This document shows, one piece after another, positions 16,642 to 25,411 of a DNA stretch of 64,000 nucleotides. The stretch lies in assembly GCF_021462285.1 (NCBI RefSeq), contig NZ_CP082787.1, positions 1,116,001 through 1,180,000 on the forward strand, given 5' to 3'. This DNA comes from Serratia entomophila (GTDB lineage: Bacteria; Pseudomonadota; Gammaproteobacteria; Enterobacterales; Enterobacteriaceae). The notes below the pieces were generated by a model that did not search any database, was not told where the DNA came from, and saw nothing but the letters and a program-made list of their open reading frames with translations. Both the position numbers and the translations under genes were made by a program. Position 1 is the stretch's first letter; the number at the start of each line of letters is the position of its first letter.

Positions 16642-17351
16642 TCGCTTTGCAACAGGCCGAGATTGGCTATGGCGCCGCGCCTTTGTTTCCAGCGCTCAGC
16701 GGCCATTTTGCCTCAGGTTCCCTGACGGCGGTGGTCGGGGTTAACGGCGCAGGCAAATCGACATTGCTGAAAACGCTGGCAGGGTTGCAGCCGTTGCAGG
16801 GCGGCAGCCTGCATTTTAGCGGCGGCAGGCCGCCACGCATGGCCTATTTGCCCCAGCAGGCGGAGCTGGATCGCCAGTTCCCGATCCTGGTCAGCGATCT
16901 GGTGGCGATGGGCGCTTGGTCGCAAAGCGGTATCTTCGGCGGGTTGAGCCAACGCGTGGCGCGGCAGATAGCCGAGGCGTTGGCAAGCGTCGGCATGACG
17001 GCGTTGGCGCGCAGCCCGGTTGGTGAGCTTTCCGGCGGCCAGCTGCAGCGCGTGTTGTTTGCCCGTTTGCTGGTGCAGCAGGCGCCGCTGATCCTGCTGG
17101 ATGAACCTTTTACCGGCATCGACAGCGCTACCACCCAACTGCTGCTGCAGGTGATCGATCACCTGCACCGCCAGGGGCGCACGCTGATCGCCGTACTGCA
17201 CGATATGTCGATGGTGGCCAATCACTTCCCCCAGGCGCTGTTGCTGACCCCGCAGTGCTGCCACTGGGGGGATGCCGATCGGGTGCTGGAGCATATTCCG
17301 GCGCTGAACGTCGCCAGCCGGCCCCACTGCCTTAAGGCGGTAGCGCCATGA
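16638..17351 (+). CDS. Metal ABC transporter ATPase, ZnuC-like
   Basis: 237-aa nucleotide-binding subunit. Walker A GVNGAGKST near residue 34, signature LSGGQLQR near 131, Walker B LILLDEP followed by FTGID, and switch His in VLHDMS. It belongs to the Zn/Mn (cluster A-I) importer ATPases. I chose the ATG at 16638, which overlaps the stop of the small ORF, over an upstream in-frame start at 16572 that would overlap that ORF. It overlaps the permease gene by 4 bp. The upstream Zur box points to zinc. Confidence 0.9.
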   Translation: MIALQQAEIGYGAAPLFPALSGHFASGSLTAVVGVNGAGKSTLLKTLAGLQPLQGGSLHFSGGRPPRMAYLPQQAELDRQFPILVSDLVAMGAWSQSGIFGGLSQRVARQIAEALASVGMTALARSPVGELSGGQLQRVLFARLLVQQAPLILLDEPFTGIDSATTQLLLQVIDHLHRQGRTLIAVLHDMSMVANHFPQALLLTPQCCHWGDADRVLEHIPALNVASRPHCLKAVAP

Positions 17352-18205
17352 TGTTGCTGCATGCGTTGATCGATCCCTTCGCTTCCTTCGGTTTTATGCG
17401 CCGTGCGCTGGTGGCCTGCCTGGCGCTGTCGCTCAGCGCCGCGCCGCTGGGCGTCTTTTTGCTGCTGCGGCGCATGAGCCTGGTGGGTGATGCGCTGTCG
17501 CATGCGGTATTGCCCGGCGCGGCGATAGGCTATCTGATTTCCGGCATGTCGCTGGTGGCGATGGGCGTCGGCGGCTTTATCGCCGGGCTGGCGGTGGCGA
17601 TGCTGTCCGGGCTGGTCAGCCGCCGCACGCCGCTAAAAGAAGACGCCAGCTTCGCCGGTTTCTATCTGGGATCGCTGGCGTTGGGGGTCACGCTGGTATC
17701 GCTGCGCGGTTCCAGCGTCGATCTGTTGCACGTGCTGTTTGGCTCGATTCTGGCGGTGGACACTCACGCCATGCTGATGGTCGGCGCAATCACCAGCTTT
17801 TCTCTGATATCGCTGGCGGTGCTGTACCGCGCGCTGGTGATCGAATCTTTCGACGCCACTTTCCTGCGGGTCAGCGCGCCGCGCCTGCTGGCGTTGATAC
17901 AGGGGCTGTTTCTGGCGCTGGTGGTGATCAATCTGGTGGCGGGCTTTCAAATCCTCGGCACCCTGATGTCGGTCGGGCTGATGATGTTGCCCGCCGCCAG
18001 CGCGCGCTTTTGGGCGCGCAACCTGCCACACACGTTGGCGGCGGCGATGGGTATCGGCATGCTCTCCAGCCTGATTGGCCTGGAATGGTCATATTACGCC
18101 TCATTGCCCGCCGGCCCGGCGATCGTGCTCAGCGCCAGCCTGATCTTTTTTGTTTCGATTCTGTTTGGAACGCGCGGCGGGATCTACTCCCTCGCGCGCC
18201 GTTGA
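17348..18205 (+). CDS. Metal ABC transporter permease, ZnuB-like
   Basis: 285-aa integral membrane subunit of the ABC-3 family, with about eight or nine hydrophobic segments. The motif RRMSLVGDALSHAVLPG near the N-terminus is the family signature. It is preceded by the ATPase (4-bp overlap) and followed after 25 bp by the binding protein, giving a complete importer. Confidence 0.92.
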   Translation: MMLLHALIDPFASFGFMRRALVACLALSLSAAPLGVFLLLRRMSLVGDALSHAVLPGAAIGYLISGMSLVAMGVGGFIAGLAVAMLSGLVSRRTPLKEDASFAGFYLGSLALGVTLVSLRGSSVDLLHVLFGSILAVDTHAMLMVGAITSFSLISLAVLYRALVIESFDATFLRVSAPRLLALIQGLFLALVVINLVAGFQILGTLMSVGLMMLPAASARFWARNLPHTLAAAMGIGMLSSLIGLEWSYYASLPAGPAIVLSASLIFFVSILFGTRGGIYSLARR

Positions 18206-18230
18206 GAAGTGCCATATGCAAGGAGAAAGT

Positions 18231-19109
18231 ATGAAATGTTTACCTATATCGCTGGCGGTCGCTGCTCTGCTGTCCAGCCCAATGGCGATGGCGAAGACCG
18301 TCGACGCCGTCGCCAGCTTTTCCATCCTCGGCGATATCGTCAAGCAGGTGGGGGGAGAGCATGTCAAGGTCAGCACCCTGGTGGGGCCAGACGGCGATCC
18401 GCACGGCTTTGAACCTTCACCGCAAGACAGCAAGCTGCTGTCGCAGGCCGAGGTGGTGTTCGTCAGCGGTTTGGGGTTGGAAGGGTGGATCGATCGCCTG
18501 GTGAGCGCCTCGGGTTATCGGGGGCCGGTGATCACCGCGTCACGGGGAATTGATTCGCGGAAAATGGAAGAAGACGGCAAGCAGGTGACCGATCCTCACG
18601 CCTGGAACAGCATGAAAAACGGCGTGCACTACGCCACTAACGTGATGAATGCGCTGATCGCCGCCGATCCGCAAGACGCCAACTACTTCCGCCAGCGCGG
18701 CGCGGAGTATATCCAGCAGCTGCACAAGTTGGATCTGTGGGCAAAAACGCAGTTTGCCGCAGTACCCCAGCAGAAGCGCAAGGTGCTGACCAGCCATGAT
18801 GCTTTCGGTTATTTTGGGCAAGAGTATGGCGTCACCTTCCTTGCCCCGGTCGGTTTCTCCACTGAGGCCGAAGCCAGCGCCAGCGACGTGGCCGGCCTGA
18901 TCAAACAGATCAAGCAGGAGCGGGTTAACGCCTACTTTATCGAGAACCAGACCGATCCGCGCCTGGTGAAGCAGATTGCCGCCGCCACCGGCGCTAAGGC
19001 CGGCGGCGAGCTGTACCCGGAAGCCTTGTCCAAAGCCAACGGCCCGGCGGCCACCTATGCAGAGGCGTTCAAGCACAATGTCGATGCGCTGCTCGGCAGC
19101 ATGAAATAA
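18231..19109 (+). CDS. Periplasmic metal-binding protein, ZnuA/TroA-like
   Basis: 292-aa cluster A-I solute-binding protein. A signal peptide ends at about residue 22 (PMAMA). Candidate metal ligands are His in DPHGFEPS, His in DPHAWNS and His in SHDAFGYF, with an acidic fourth ligand toward the C-terminus. It lacks the long His-rich loop of classical ZnuA; the equivalent stretch is short and acidic (KMEEDGKQV). The start at 18231 has a strong AAGGAG. Zinc is inferred from the Zur box; manganese or iron cannot be excluded from the protein alone. Confidence 0.88.
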   Translation: MKCLPISLAVAALLSSPMAMAKTVDAVASFSILGDIVKQVGGEHVKVSTLVGPDGDPHGFEPSPQDSKLLSQAEVVFVSGLGLEGWIDRLVSASGYRGPVITASRGIDSRKMEEDGKQVTDPHAWNSMKNGVHYATNVMNALIAADPQDANYFRQRGAEYIQQLHKLDLWAKTQFAAVPQQKRKVLTSHDAFGYFGQEYGVTFLAPVGFSTEAEASASDVAGLIKQIKQERVNAYFIENQTDPRLVKQIAAATGAKAGGELYPEALSKANGPAATYAEAFKHNVDALLGSMK

Positions 19110-19162
19110 CGCATTCGCCCTGTCGCTGCGGCAGGGCGCTTGCGGCGTTCGCTCTTTCTCCA

Positions 19163-19194
19163 TAAAAAAAGCCCCGTTGAGCAGCAACGGGGCT
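19163..19194 (-). terminator. Intrinsic terminator of the L31B-L36B operon
   Basis: On the minus strand a 10-bp stem, AGCCCCGTTG with CAACGGGGCT, is followed by a run of T (seven A on the plus strand at 19164-19170). It lies 22 bp past the L36B stop and also sits after the binding-protein gene on the other strand, where its U tract is weak. Confidence 0.8.
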
Positions 19195-19216
19195 TTGCGA
19201 CAGATGACATCTCGGG

Positions 19217-19357
19217 TTAACGCTTTTTCTTACGCCCCTGTACCGCTTTGAAACGCGGGTTGGTTTTACAGATCACATAGATGCGGCCCTTACGGCGCAC
19301 GACTTTGCAATCCGGATGGCGATTTTTCGCCGAACGCAATGAACTCAAAACCTGCAT
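19217..19357 (-). CDS. ykgO: Ribosomal protein L36, zinc-free paralogue (type B)
   Basis: 46-aa basic protein: [20 protein letters not shown], then [17 protein letters not shown] and a KKKR tail. It matches YkgO/RpmJ2, the paralogue that lacks the full zinc ribbon of standard L36 and replaces it under zinc starvation. It lies 12 bp downstream of the L31B gene, under the same Zur-controlled promoter. Confidence 0.95.
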   Translation of the reverse strand: MQVLSSLRSAKNRHPDCKVVRRKGRIYVICKTNPRFKAVQGRKKKR

Positions 19358-19369
19358 GCTGATCCCTCG

Positions 19370-19624
19370 TTACTTCTTGCCGATAAAGCGGCCAAAACGC
19401 TGCTGGAAGCGCGCAGTGCTGCCTTCTTTAGAAAACTCTTTCTGCTTGCCGGTGTAATACGGATGCGAAGCGGAAGAGACGTCGATGGTGACATACGGCC
19501 AGCTTGCGCCATCCAGTTCAATGGTGCGATCGGTCTTGATGGTTGATCCCACTTTGAAATAGGCGTCGGCGCTCAGGTCGTGGAACACCACGGTACGGTA
19601 GTCAGGATGGATGCCTGCTTTCAT
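19370..19624 (-). CDS. ykgM: Ribosomal protein L31, zinc-free paralogue (type B)
   Basis: 84-aa L31B (YkgM/RpmE2). Typical start [20 protein letters not shown] and end GRFIGKK; it contains no CxxC and thus binds no zinc. In zinc-starved enterics it displaces the zinc-containing L31 and releases metal. The start at 19624 has TTGGAG 6 bases upstream. A Zur palindrome covers its promoter. Confidence 0.97.
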   Translation of the reverse strand: MKAGIHPDYRTVVFHDLSADAYFKVGSTIKTDRTIELDGASWPYVTIDVSSASHPYYTGKQKEFSKEGSTARFQQRFGRFIGKK

Positions 19625-19637
19625 GATGCACTCCAAT

Positions 19638-19661
19638 GTAATGTTATACTATAACAAATAT
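19638..19661 (-). promoter_or_regulatory. Zur box upstream of L31B-L36B
   Basis: Perfect 15-bp palindrome TGTTATA-C-TATAACA at 19642-19656, nearly identical to the box at 16462-16476 and to the E. coli Zur consensus. It lies 18-32 bp upstream of the ATG, overlapping the expected promoter. Confidence 0.88.
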
Positions 19662-19714
19662 TATGCGCCGCCTGAGCCAGAGGATCAAGAATAAAATGCA
19701 TGGGCGAGGGAAAA

Positions 19715-19742
19715 AGAAAAAGGCCGCATAAGCGGCCTTTTT
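19715..19742 (-). terminator. Intrinsic terminator of acrAB
   Basis: AAAAAGGCCGC and GCGGCCTTTTT pair around an ATAA loop; on the minus strand the stem is followed by a T-rich tract. It lies 27 bp beyond the acrB stop and separates acrB from the Zur box of the L31B operon. Confidence 0.85.
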
Positions 19743-19768
19743 GTTAGCGGGTGAGATCCATCGAACTA

Positions 19769-22700
19769 TCAGTGATGGTCAACCGGATGGCTGTGTTCCA
19801 GATCTTCAGACTTCTTGCTGAAGCGGCGACGAACCACCACAAAGAACACCGGCACGAAGAAGATAGCCAGCACGGTGGCGGTAATCATCCCGCCCATAAC
19901 GCCGGTACCTACCGCGTTCTGCGCACCGGAGCCGGCGCCGCTGCTGATAACCAGCGGCAGTACCCCGAGGATGAACGCCAGAGAGGTCATCAGGATCGGA
20001 CGCAGACGCATACGCACCGCTTCCAGCGTCGCCTCGATGAGCCCTTTGCCCTCTTTCTCCATCAGATCCTTGGCGAATTCCACGATCAGGATGGCGTTCT
20101 TCGCCGACAGGCCGATGGTGGTCAACAGGCCCACCTGGAAGTAAACGTCGTTGTTCATGCCGCGCATGGTGGCCGCCAGCAACGCGCCGATAACCCCCAG
20201 AGGCAGCACCAGCATGACCGAGAACGGAATCGACCAGCTTTCATACAGCGCCGCCAGACACAAGAACACCACCAGAATCGAGATGGCATACAGGGCAGGG
20301 GCCTGGTTGCCGGACAGACGTTCCTGGTAAGACATGCCGGTCCAGTCGTAGCCGATGCCGCTTGGCAGTTTGGACGACAGCTCTTCCATCAGGCTCATCG
20401 CTTCACCGGTACTCTTGCCCGGTGCCGCCTGGCCCAGGATTTCCATCGAAGGCAGACCGTTGTAACGTTCCAGACGCGGCGAGCCGTATTCCCACTTCGC
20501 CGACGAGAAGGCGGAGAATGGAACCATCTGGCCGCTGGTGCCGCGGACAAACCACTTGTTGATGTCTTCCGGCAACATGCGGAACGGTGCTTCAGCCTGT
20601 ACGTATACCTTCTTCACGCGGCCGCGGTCGATGAAGTCGTTGACGTACGAGCCCCCGAGCGCGGTGGTCAGCGTGCTGTTGATGGTGGTGATGCTCACGC
20701 CCAACGCCTTGGCTTTTTCCTGATCGATGATCAGTTTGAACTGCGGCGTATCTTCCAGGCCGTTAGGACGCATGCCCACCAGCACGTCCGGATGTTGAGC
20801 CGCCATGCCCAACAGCTGGTTACGCGCCTCGGTCAGTTTCTCGTGCCCCAGGCCGCCCTGGTCGATCAGCTGGAAGTCGAAACCGGTCGCGGTGCCGAGC
20901 TCGATAATCGCCGGCAGGTTGAACGGGAACACCAGGCCGTCTTTGATCTGCGAGAAGGCGCCCATCGCACGTCCGGCAATCGCCGGCACTTTATTTTGTT
21001 CACCGCTGCGTTCAGACCAGTCTTTCAGGCTGACAAACGACAGGCCGTTGTTCTGGCCGTTACCGTTGAAGCCGAAGCCCGCGACGGTGAACACCGACAC
21101 CACGTTGTCCTTTTCCTTGGTCAGGAAGTAGTCGGTGACTTCTTCCAGCACCTTGGAGGTGCGCGCCTCGGTGGCGCCGGCAGGCAGCTGCACCATGGTC
21201 AGCAGGATGCCCTGGTCTTCGTCCGGCAGGAACGAGGAAGGCAGGCGCAGGAACAGCAGGCCCATGCCAACCACGATCAGCAGGTAGATCACCAGATAAC
21301 GGCCGGTGCTGCGCAGAATGCTGCCTACGCTGTCGGTGTAGTGATGGGTACTCTTTTCGAACATGCGGTTGAACCAGCCGAAGAAGCCGGTTTTAACCCC
21401 GTGGTCGCCTTTCGGGATAGGTTTCAGCATGGTGGCGCACAGCGCCGGCGTCAGGATCATCGCCACCAGCACCGACAGCGCCATCGCGGAAACGATGGTG
21501 ATCGAGAACTGGCGGTAGATGGCGCCGGTGGAGCCGCCGAAGAACGCCATAGGCACGAACACCGCCGACAGCACCATGGCGATACCCACCAGAGCGCCCT
21601 GGATCTGGCCCATCGATTTGCGGGTGGCTTCTTTCGGCGGCAGTCCCTCTTCGGACATCACGCGCTCGACGTTTTCCACCACCACGATGGCGTCATCCAC
21701 CAGCAGGCCTATCGCCAGCACCATGCCGAACATCGTCAGGGTGTTTATCGAGAAGCCGAACGCCGCCAGGATCGCAAAGGTCCCCAGCAGCACCACCGGC
21801 ACCGCGATAGTCGGGATCAGCGTGGCGCGGAAGTTTTGCAGGAACAAATACATCACCAGGAAGACCAGGATGATGGCTTCGATCAGCGTTTTCACCACTT
21901 CGTTGATGGAGATTTTAACGAACGGCGTAGTGTCGTACGGATAAACCACTTTCATCCCCTGCGGGAAGAAAGGTTGCATCTTGGTCAGCGCGTCCTTTAC
22001 GCCTTTGGCGGTGTTCAGGGCGTTGGCGCCGGTGGCCAGTTTGATACCCAGGCCGGCCGCCGGTTTACCGTTGTAGCGTGCGGTCACGGCGTAGCTTTCG
22101 CCGCCGCGCTCGATGCGCGCCACGTCACGCAGGCGAACCTGCGAACCGTCGGCGTTAACCTTCAGCAGGATCTTGCCGAACTCTTCCGGCGAGGTCAGAC
22201 GGGTCTGCGCGATGATCGAGGCGTTAAGCTGTTGCCCCGGCACCGGCGGCATGCCGCCCAGCTGCCCTGCGGCGATCTGGTTGTTCTGCTCGGTGATGGC
22301 CGAAGTCACGTCAGTGGTGGTCAGCTGGAAGTTATTCAGTTTGTTCGGATCGAGCCAGATACGCATCGCGTACTGCGCGCCGAACAGCTGCACTTCGCCC
22401 ACACCGGATGAACGGCTGATAGGATCCTTGATATTGGAAGCTACGTAGTCCGCAATGTCATCCTGCGTCATCTTCGGATCGTCAGAAACGAAGCCGGCGA
22501 CCATCAGGAAGCTGCTGCTGGATTTTTCTACTTTCAAACCCTGTTGCTGCACTTCCTGCGGCAACAGCGGGGTGGCCAACGACAGTTTGTTCTGGACCTG
22601 AACCTGCGCGATGTCAGGATCGGTGCCGGAATCAAACGTCAGGGTAATGGTGACGCTACCAGAGGAATCACTGGTGGAGGACATGTACATCAGATTATCG

Positions 22701-22915
22701 ATACCGTTCATGTTCTGTTCGATAATCTGCGTCACGGTGTCCTGCACCGTCGTGGCATCTGCGCCCGGGTAGTTGGCGGAAATACTCACCGCCGGTGGTG
22801 CAATAGTGGGATACTGCGCTATTGGCAGTTTCATTATTGCAAGCACCCCCGCCAACATGACGATGATGGCGATTACCCAGGCGAAAATCGGGCGATCTAT
22901 AAAGAACTTAGCCAT
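19769..22915 (-). CDS. acrB: RND multidrug efflux transporter AcrB
   Basis: Inner-membrane proton/drug antiporter of the AcrAB-TolC type. 1048 aa, almost the E. coli length. N-terminus [20 protein letters not shown] is classical. The relay aspartates lie in [17 protein letters not shown], and the second membrane half contains [16 protein letters not shown] with the conserved Lys. The two 12-helix repeats and large periplasmic loops are intact. The gene is 17 bp downstream of acrA. In Serratia several RND pumps exist; synteny with hha-tomB and mscK identifies this as the acrB orthologue. Confidence 0.97.
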   Translation of the reverse strand: MAKFFIDRPIFAWVIAIIVMLAGVLAIMKLPIAQYPTIAPPAVSISANYPGADATTVQDTVTQIIEQNMNGIDNLMYMSSTSDSSGSVTITLTFDSGTDPDIAQVQVQNKLSLATPLLPQEVQQQGLKVEKSSSSFLMVAGFVSDDPKMTQDDIADYVASNIKDPISRSSGVGEVQLFGAQYAMRIWLDPNKLNNFQLTTTDVTSAITEQNNQIAAGQLGGMPPVPGQQLNASIIAQTRLTSPEEFGKILLKVNADGSQVRLRDVARIERGGESYAVTARYNGKPAAGLGIKLATGANALNTAKGVKDALTKMQPFFPQGMKVVYPYDTTPFVKISINEVVKTLIEAIILVFLVMYLFLQNFRATLIPTIAVPVVLLGTFAILAAFGFSINTLTMFGMVLAIGLLVDDAIVVVENVERVMSEEGLPPKEATRKSMGQIQGALVGIAMVLSAVFVPMAFFGGSTGAIYRQFSITIVSAMALSVLVAMILTPALCATMLKPIPKGDHGVKTGFFGWFNRMFEKSTHHYTDSVGSILRSTGRYLVIYLLIVVGMGLLFLRLPSSFLPDEDQGILLTMVQLPAGATEARTSKVLEEVTDYFLTKEKDNVVSVFTVAGFGFNGNGQNNGLSFVSLKDWSERSGEQNKVPAIAGRAMGAFSQIKDGLVFPFNLPAIIELGTATGFDFQLIDQGGLGHEKLTEARNQLLGMAAQHPDVLVGMRPNGLEDTPQFKLIIDQEKAKALGVSITTINSTLTTALGGSYVNDFIDRGRVKKVYVQAEAPFRMLPEDINKWFVRGTSGQMVPFSAFSSAKWEYGSPRLERYNGLPSMEILGQAAPGKSTGEAMSLMEELSSKLPSGIGYDWTGMSYQERLSGNQAPALYAISILVVFLCLAALYESWSIPFSVMLVLPLGVIGALLAATMRGMNNDVYFQVGLLTTIGLSAKNAILIVEFAKDLMEKEGKGLIEATLEAVRMRLRPILMTSLAFILGVLPLVISSGAGSGAQNAVGTGVMGGMITATVLAIFFVPVFFVVVRRRFSKKSEDLEHSHPVDHH

Positions 22916-22932
22916 GTCTTACCGGCTCCTTT

Positions 22933-24120
22933 TTATGACTTCTGCGCTTCAGACTGCGGCTGTTTTTGCGCCTGAGTGTCAACTTCCTGCACTTTTACCT
23001 GCGCGCCCGGGCGGACTTTCATCAGGCCGGTCACAATCACGCGATCGCCGGCTTTCAGGCCGTCGGTAACCAGCCATTTATCGCCAATCGCCTGATCCGC
23101 TTTCAGCGTGCGCAGCTCAACTTTGTCGTCTGTACCGACAACCATCGCCGTCGCTTCGCCACGCGGATTGCGCGTTACGCCCTGCTGCGGCACCAGCAGC
23201 GCCTCGCTGCGCACGCCTTCGTCCAGACGAGCGCGCACGAACATGCCCGGCAGCAGCGTATCGTTCGGGTTAGGGAACAAGGCGCGGATAGTGATGGAGC
23301 CGGTGGTTTCATCAACGGTCACGTCGGAGAATTCCAGCGTGCCTTCCTGAGCGTACTCAGCGCCGTTTTCCAGCAGCAGCTTGACCTTGGCCTTGCCGTT
23401 TTCCTGCTTCAGCGCACCGCTGGCCAGCTCCTGTTTCAGACGCAGGAAGTCGTTGCTCGATTGAGTCACGTCAACATACATCGGATCCAGCTGCTGTACG
23501 GTGGACAGCGCGGTGGCCTGGCCGTTGCTGACCAGTGCCCCTTCGGTCACGGCGGATTTGCCGATGCGGCCGGAGATTGGCGAAGTCACCTTGGTGTAGG
23601 CCAGGTTGATGCGTGCGGTTTCCACAGTGGCTTTGGCGGCGACAACGGCGGCATCGGCCTGCTGCAGGTTGGAAACGGCGGTGTCGTAATCTTGTTTGCT
23701 GATGTAGCTGGTACCCAGCAATGGCTTGTAGCGGTTCACCGTCGTGCGCGCGATGGAAGCGCTGGCCTGCGCCTTGGCCAGATCGCCCTTGGCGCTGTCG
23801 TAGGTAGCCTGATAGGTGGCGGGATCGATTTGATACAGGGAAGTCCCGGCTTTGATATCGCTGCCTTCAACGAAGTTGCGCTTCAGGATGATGCCGCTAA
23901 CCTGAGGGCGAACTTCGGCGATACGATACGCAGCGGTGCGGCCAGGAAGATCGGTAGTGATATTGAGAGGTTCGGCCTTCAATGTCACCACGCCCACTTC
24001 AGGAGCCGGCTGTTGGGCGCCTTGCTGTTGGGTTTCTTTATCGTTACATCCTGTTAGCACTAAGCTGCCTGAAAGCATCAGAACGGCCGCCAGAGGCGTT
24101 AACCCTCTGTTTTTGTTCAT
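22933..24120 (-). CDS. acrA: RND periplasmic adaptor AcrA
   Basis: Membrane fusion lipoprotein linking AcrB to the outer-membrane channel. The signal peptide ends in the lipobox LTGC (Cys about 25). Next come the barrel-sandwich hybrid halves, a coiled-coil hairpin (residues about 100-170) and a beta-barrel region with ...LFPNPNDTLLPGMFVRARL. 395 aa. It is divergent from acrR, with the operator between them. Confidence 0.96.
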   Translation of the reverse strand: MNKNRGLTPLAAVLMLSGSLVLTGCNDKETQQQGAQQPAPEVGVVTLKAEPLNITTDLPGRTAAYRIAEVRPQVSGIILKRNFVEGSDIKAGTSLYQIDPATYQATYDSAKGDLAKAQASASIARTTVNRYKPLLGTSYISKQDYDTAVSNLQQADAAVVAAKATVETARINLAYTKVTSPISGRIGKSAVTEGALVSNGQATALSTVQQLDPMYVDVTQSSNDFLRLKQELASGALKQENGKAKVKLLLENGAEYAQEGTLEFSDVTVDETTGSITIRALFPNPNDTLLPGMFVRARLDEGVRSEALLVPQQGVTRNPRGEATAMVVGTDDKVELRTLKADQAIGDKWLVTDGLKAGDRVIVTGLMKVRPGAQVKVQEVDTQAQKQPQSEAQKS

Positions 24121-24210
24121 AGAAAAACCTCAAGTGTCCGATTTCAAAATGATCAATGGATCACAAGCTTTAAAACCCATTGCTGCGTTAATTATATGTG
24201 CGTGCTATGG

Positions 24211-24234
24211 TACATACATTCGCGAATGTATGTA
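24211..24234. promoter_or_regulatory. AcrR operator
   Basis: A perfect 24-bp palindrome whose half-site is TACATACATTCG, very close to the known E. coli AcrR-binding sequence. It lies between acrA and acrR, 28 bp before the acrR ATG, and should let AcrR repress both acrAB and itself. Confidence 0.92.
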
Positions 24235-24262
24235 AATCACACTCCCCCTAAATAACAACGTC

Positions 24263-24946
24263 ATGGCACGAAAAACCAAACAGCAGGCGCAAGAAACCCG
24301 ACAGCATATTCTTGACGCTGCGGTGAGAGAATTCTCTGAACGTGGCGTTTCTGCAACGTCACTAACAGATATTGCCACCGCTGCCGGGGTTACGCGTGGA
24401 GCAATTTACTGGCACTTCAAGAATAAGGTAGACCTGTTTAATGAAGTTTGGGAATCTACAGAGCCTAAAATAGACGATCTCGAGACCGAGTATCAGGCAA
24501 AGTATCCGGATAATCCACTGCGGGTTATCAGAGAAATTTTGATTTACGTTTTGACGTCTACGGTAGAAGACTGCCGCCGCAGAGCATTGATGGAGATTAT
24601 ATTCCACAAATGTGAATTTGTCGGTGAAATGATTCCACTGCTGGATTCACGCAAGGTGCTCTACCTTGCCGGCTATGAACGCATCGAAGCGGTGCTGTAT
24701 AACTGCATGCATCATGGCCAACTGCCTCCCGATCTGCACACGCGCCGCGCGGCGATCATTCTGCGGGCCTACATCAGCGGCCTGATGGAAAACTGGCTGT
24801 TTATGCCGGAAAGCTTCGATCTGCGGGCAGAAGCCAGCGCGCTGGTGGACGCCTTCCTCGAGATGCTCCAGTTTTGTCCCACCCTGCGGCTCACGCCGGA
24901 ACAGCTGGCGGCCCAGTCTTCCAGCAGCCAGCGCCGGCCTTTATAA
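24263..24946 (+). CDS. acrR: TetR-family repressor AcrR
   Basis: Local repressor of acrAB that binds drugs in its C-terminal domain. The N-terminal HTH (about residues 10-56) contains [21 protein letters not shown] and [10 protein letters not shown], as in E. coli AcrR. 227 aa, slightly longer than the 215-aa E. coli protein, mostly at the C-terminus. Divergent from acrA. A DsrE-like gene follows after 11 bp and may be co-transcribed. Confidence 0.95.
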   Translation: MARKTKQQAQETRQHILDAAVREFSERGVSATSLTDIATAAGVTRGAIYWHFKNKVDLFNEVWESTEPKIDDLETEYQAKYPDNPLRVIREILIYVLTSTVEDCRRRALMEIIFHKCEFVGEMIPLLDSRKVLYLAGYERIEAVLYNCMHHGQLPPDLHTRRAAIILRAYISGLMENWLFMPESFDLRAEASALVDAFLEMLQFCPTLRLTPEQLAAQSSSSQRRPL

Positions 24947-24957
24947 GGAGAACCCTC

Positions 24958-25311
24958 ATGTCATCAGTGGTCATGATCGCCAACGGCGCTGCCTACGGCC
25001 AGGAATCGTTATTCAATGCCCTGCGCCTGGCTATTGCGCTGAAAGAGCAGCAGGCCGGCCTCGATCTGCGGCTGTTTTTGATGTCCGACGCGGTGGTCGC
25101 CGGCATCGCCGGGCAGCAGCCGCACGAAGGCTATCATCTGCAGCAGATGCTGGAGATCCTCACGGCACAGCAGGTGCCGGTCAAACTGTGTAAAACCTGT
25201 GCCGACGCGCGCGGCGTCAGCCGGCTGCCGCTGGCGGACGGGGTGGCTATCGGTACGCTGGTGGAGTTGGCGCAGTGGACGCTGGCGGCGGAAAAAGTGC
25301 TGACGTTCTGA
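24958..25311 (+). CDS. DsrE/YchN-like small sulfur-relay family protein
   Basis: 117 aa, Rossmann-like DsrE fold. It starts MSSVVMIANGAAYGQESLFNAL and carries a Cys pair in KLCKTCADARGV, the position of the active cysteine in DsrE/YchN proteins. The ribosome site AAGGAG is strong. It follows acrR by 11 bp, whereas in E. coli mscK follows acrR directly, so this is an insertion relative to E. coli. Substrate and partner unknown. The Cys motif suggests thiol or persulfide chemistry; this is inference. Confidence 0.78.
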   Translation: MSSVVMIANGAAYGQESLFNALRLAIALKEQQAGLDLRLFLMSDAVVAGIAGQQPHEGYHLQQMLEILTAQQVPVKLCKTCADARGVSRLPLADGVAIGTLVELAQWTLAAEKVLTF

Positions 25312-25411
25312 TTTCGCTACAACTGTACATTATCGGCAACGCTTTTGTTGTTCGTTGCCCGCCGGCGCTCGTGATAATCTGCAGGCTTCTTAATCAAACC
25401 GAAGTTAAATC

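Noticed and set aside
19751..22411. 886-codon open frame antisense to acrB
   Set aside because: High-GC shadow of acrB, rich in His/Arg/Gln, without domain features; acrB on the other strand is unambiguous.
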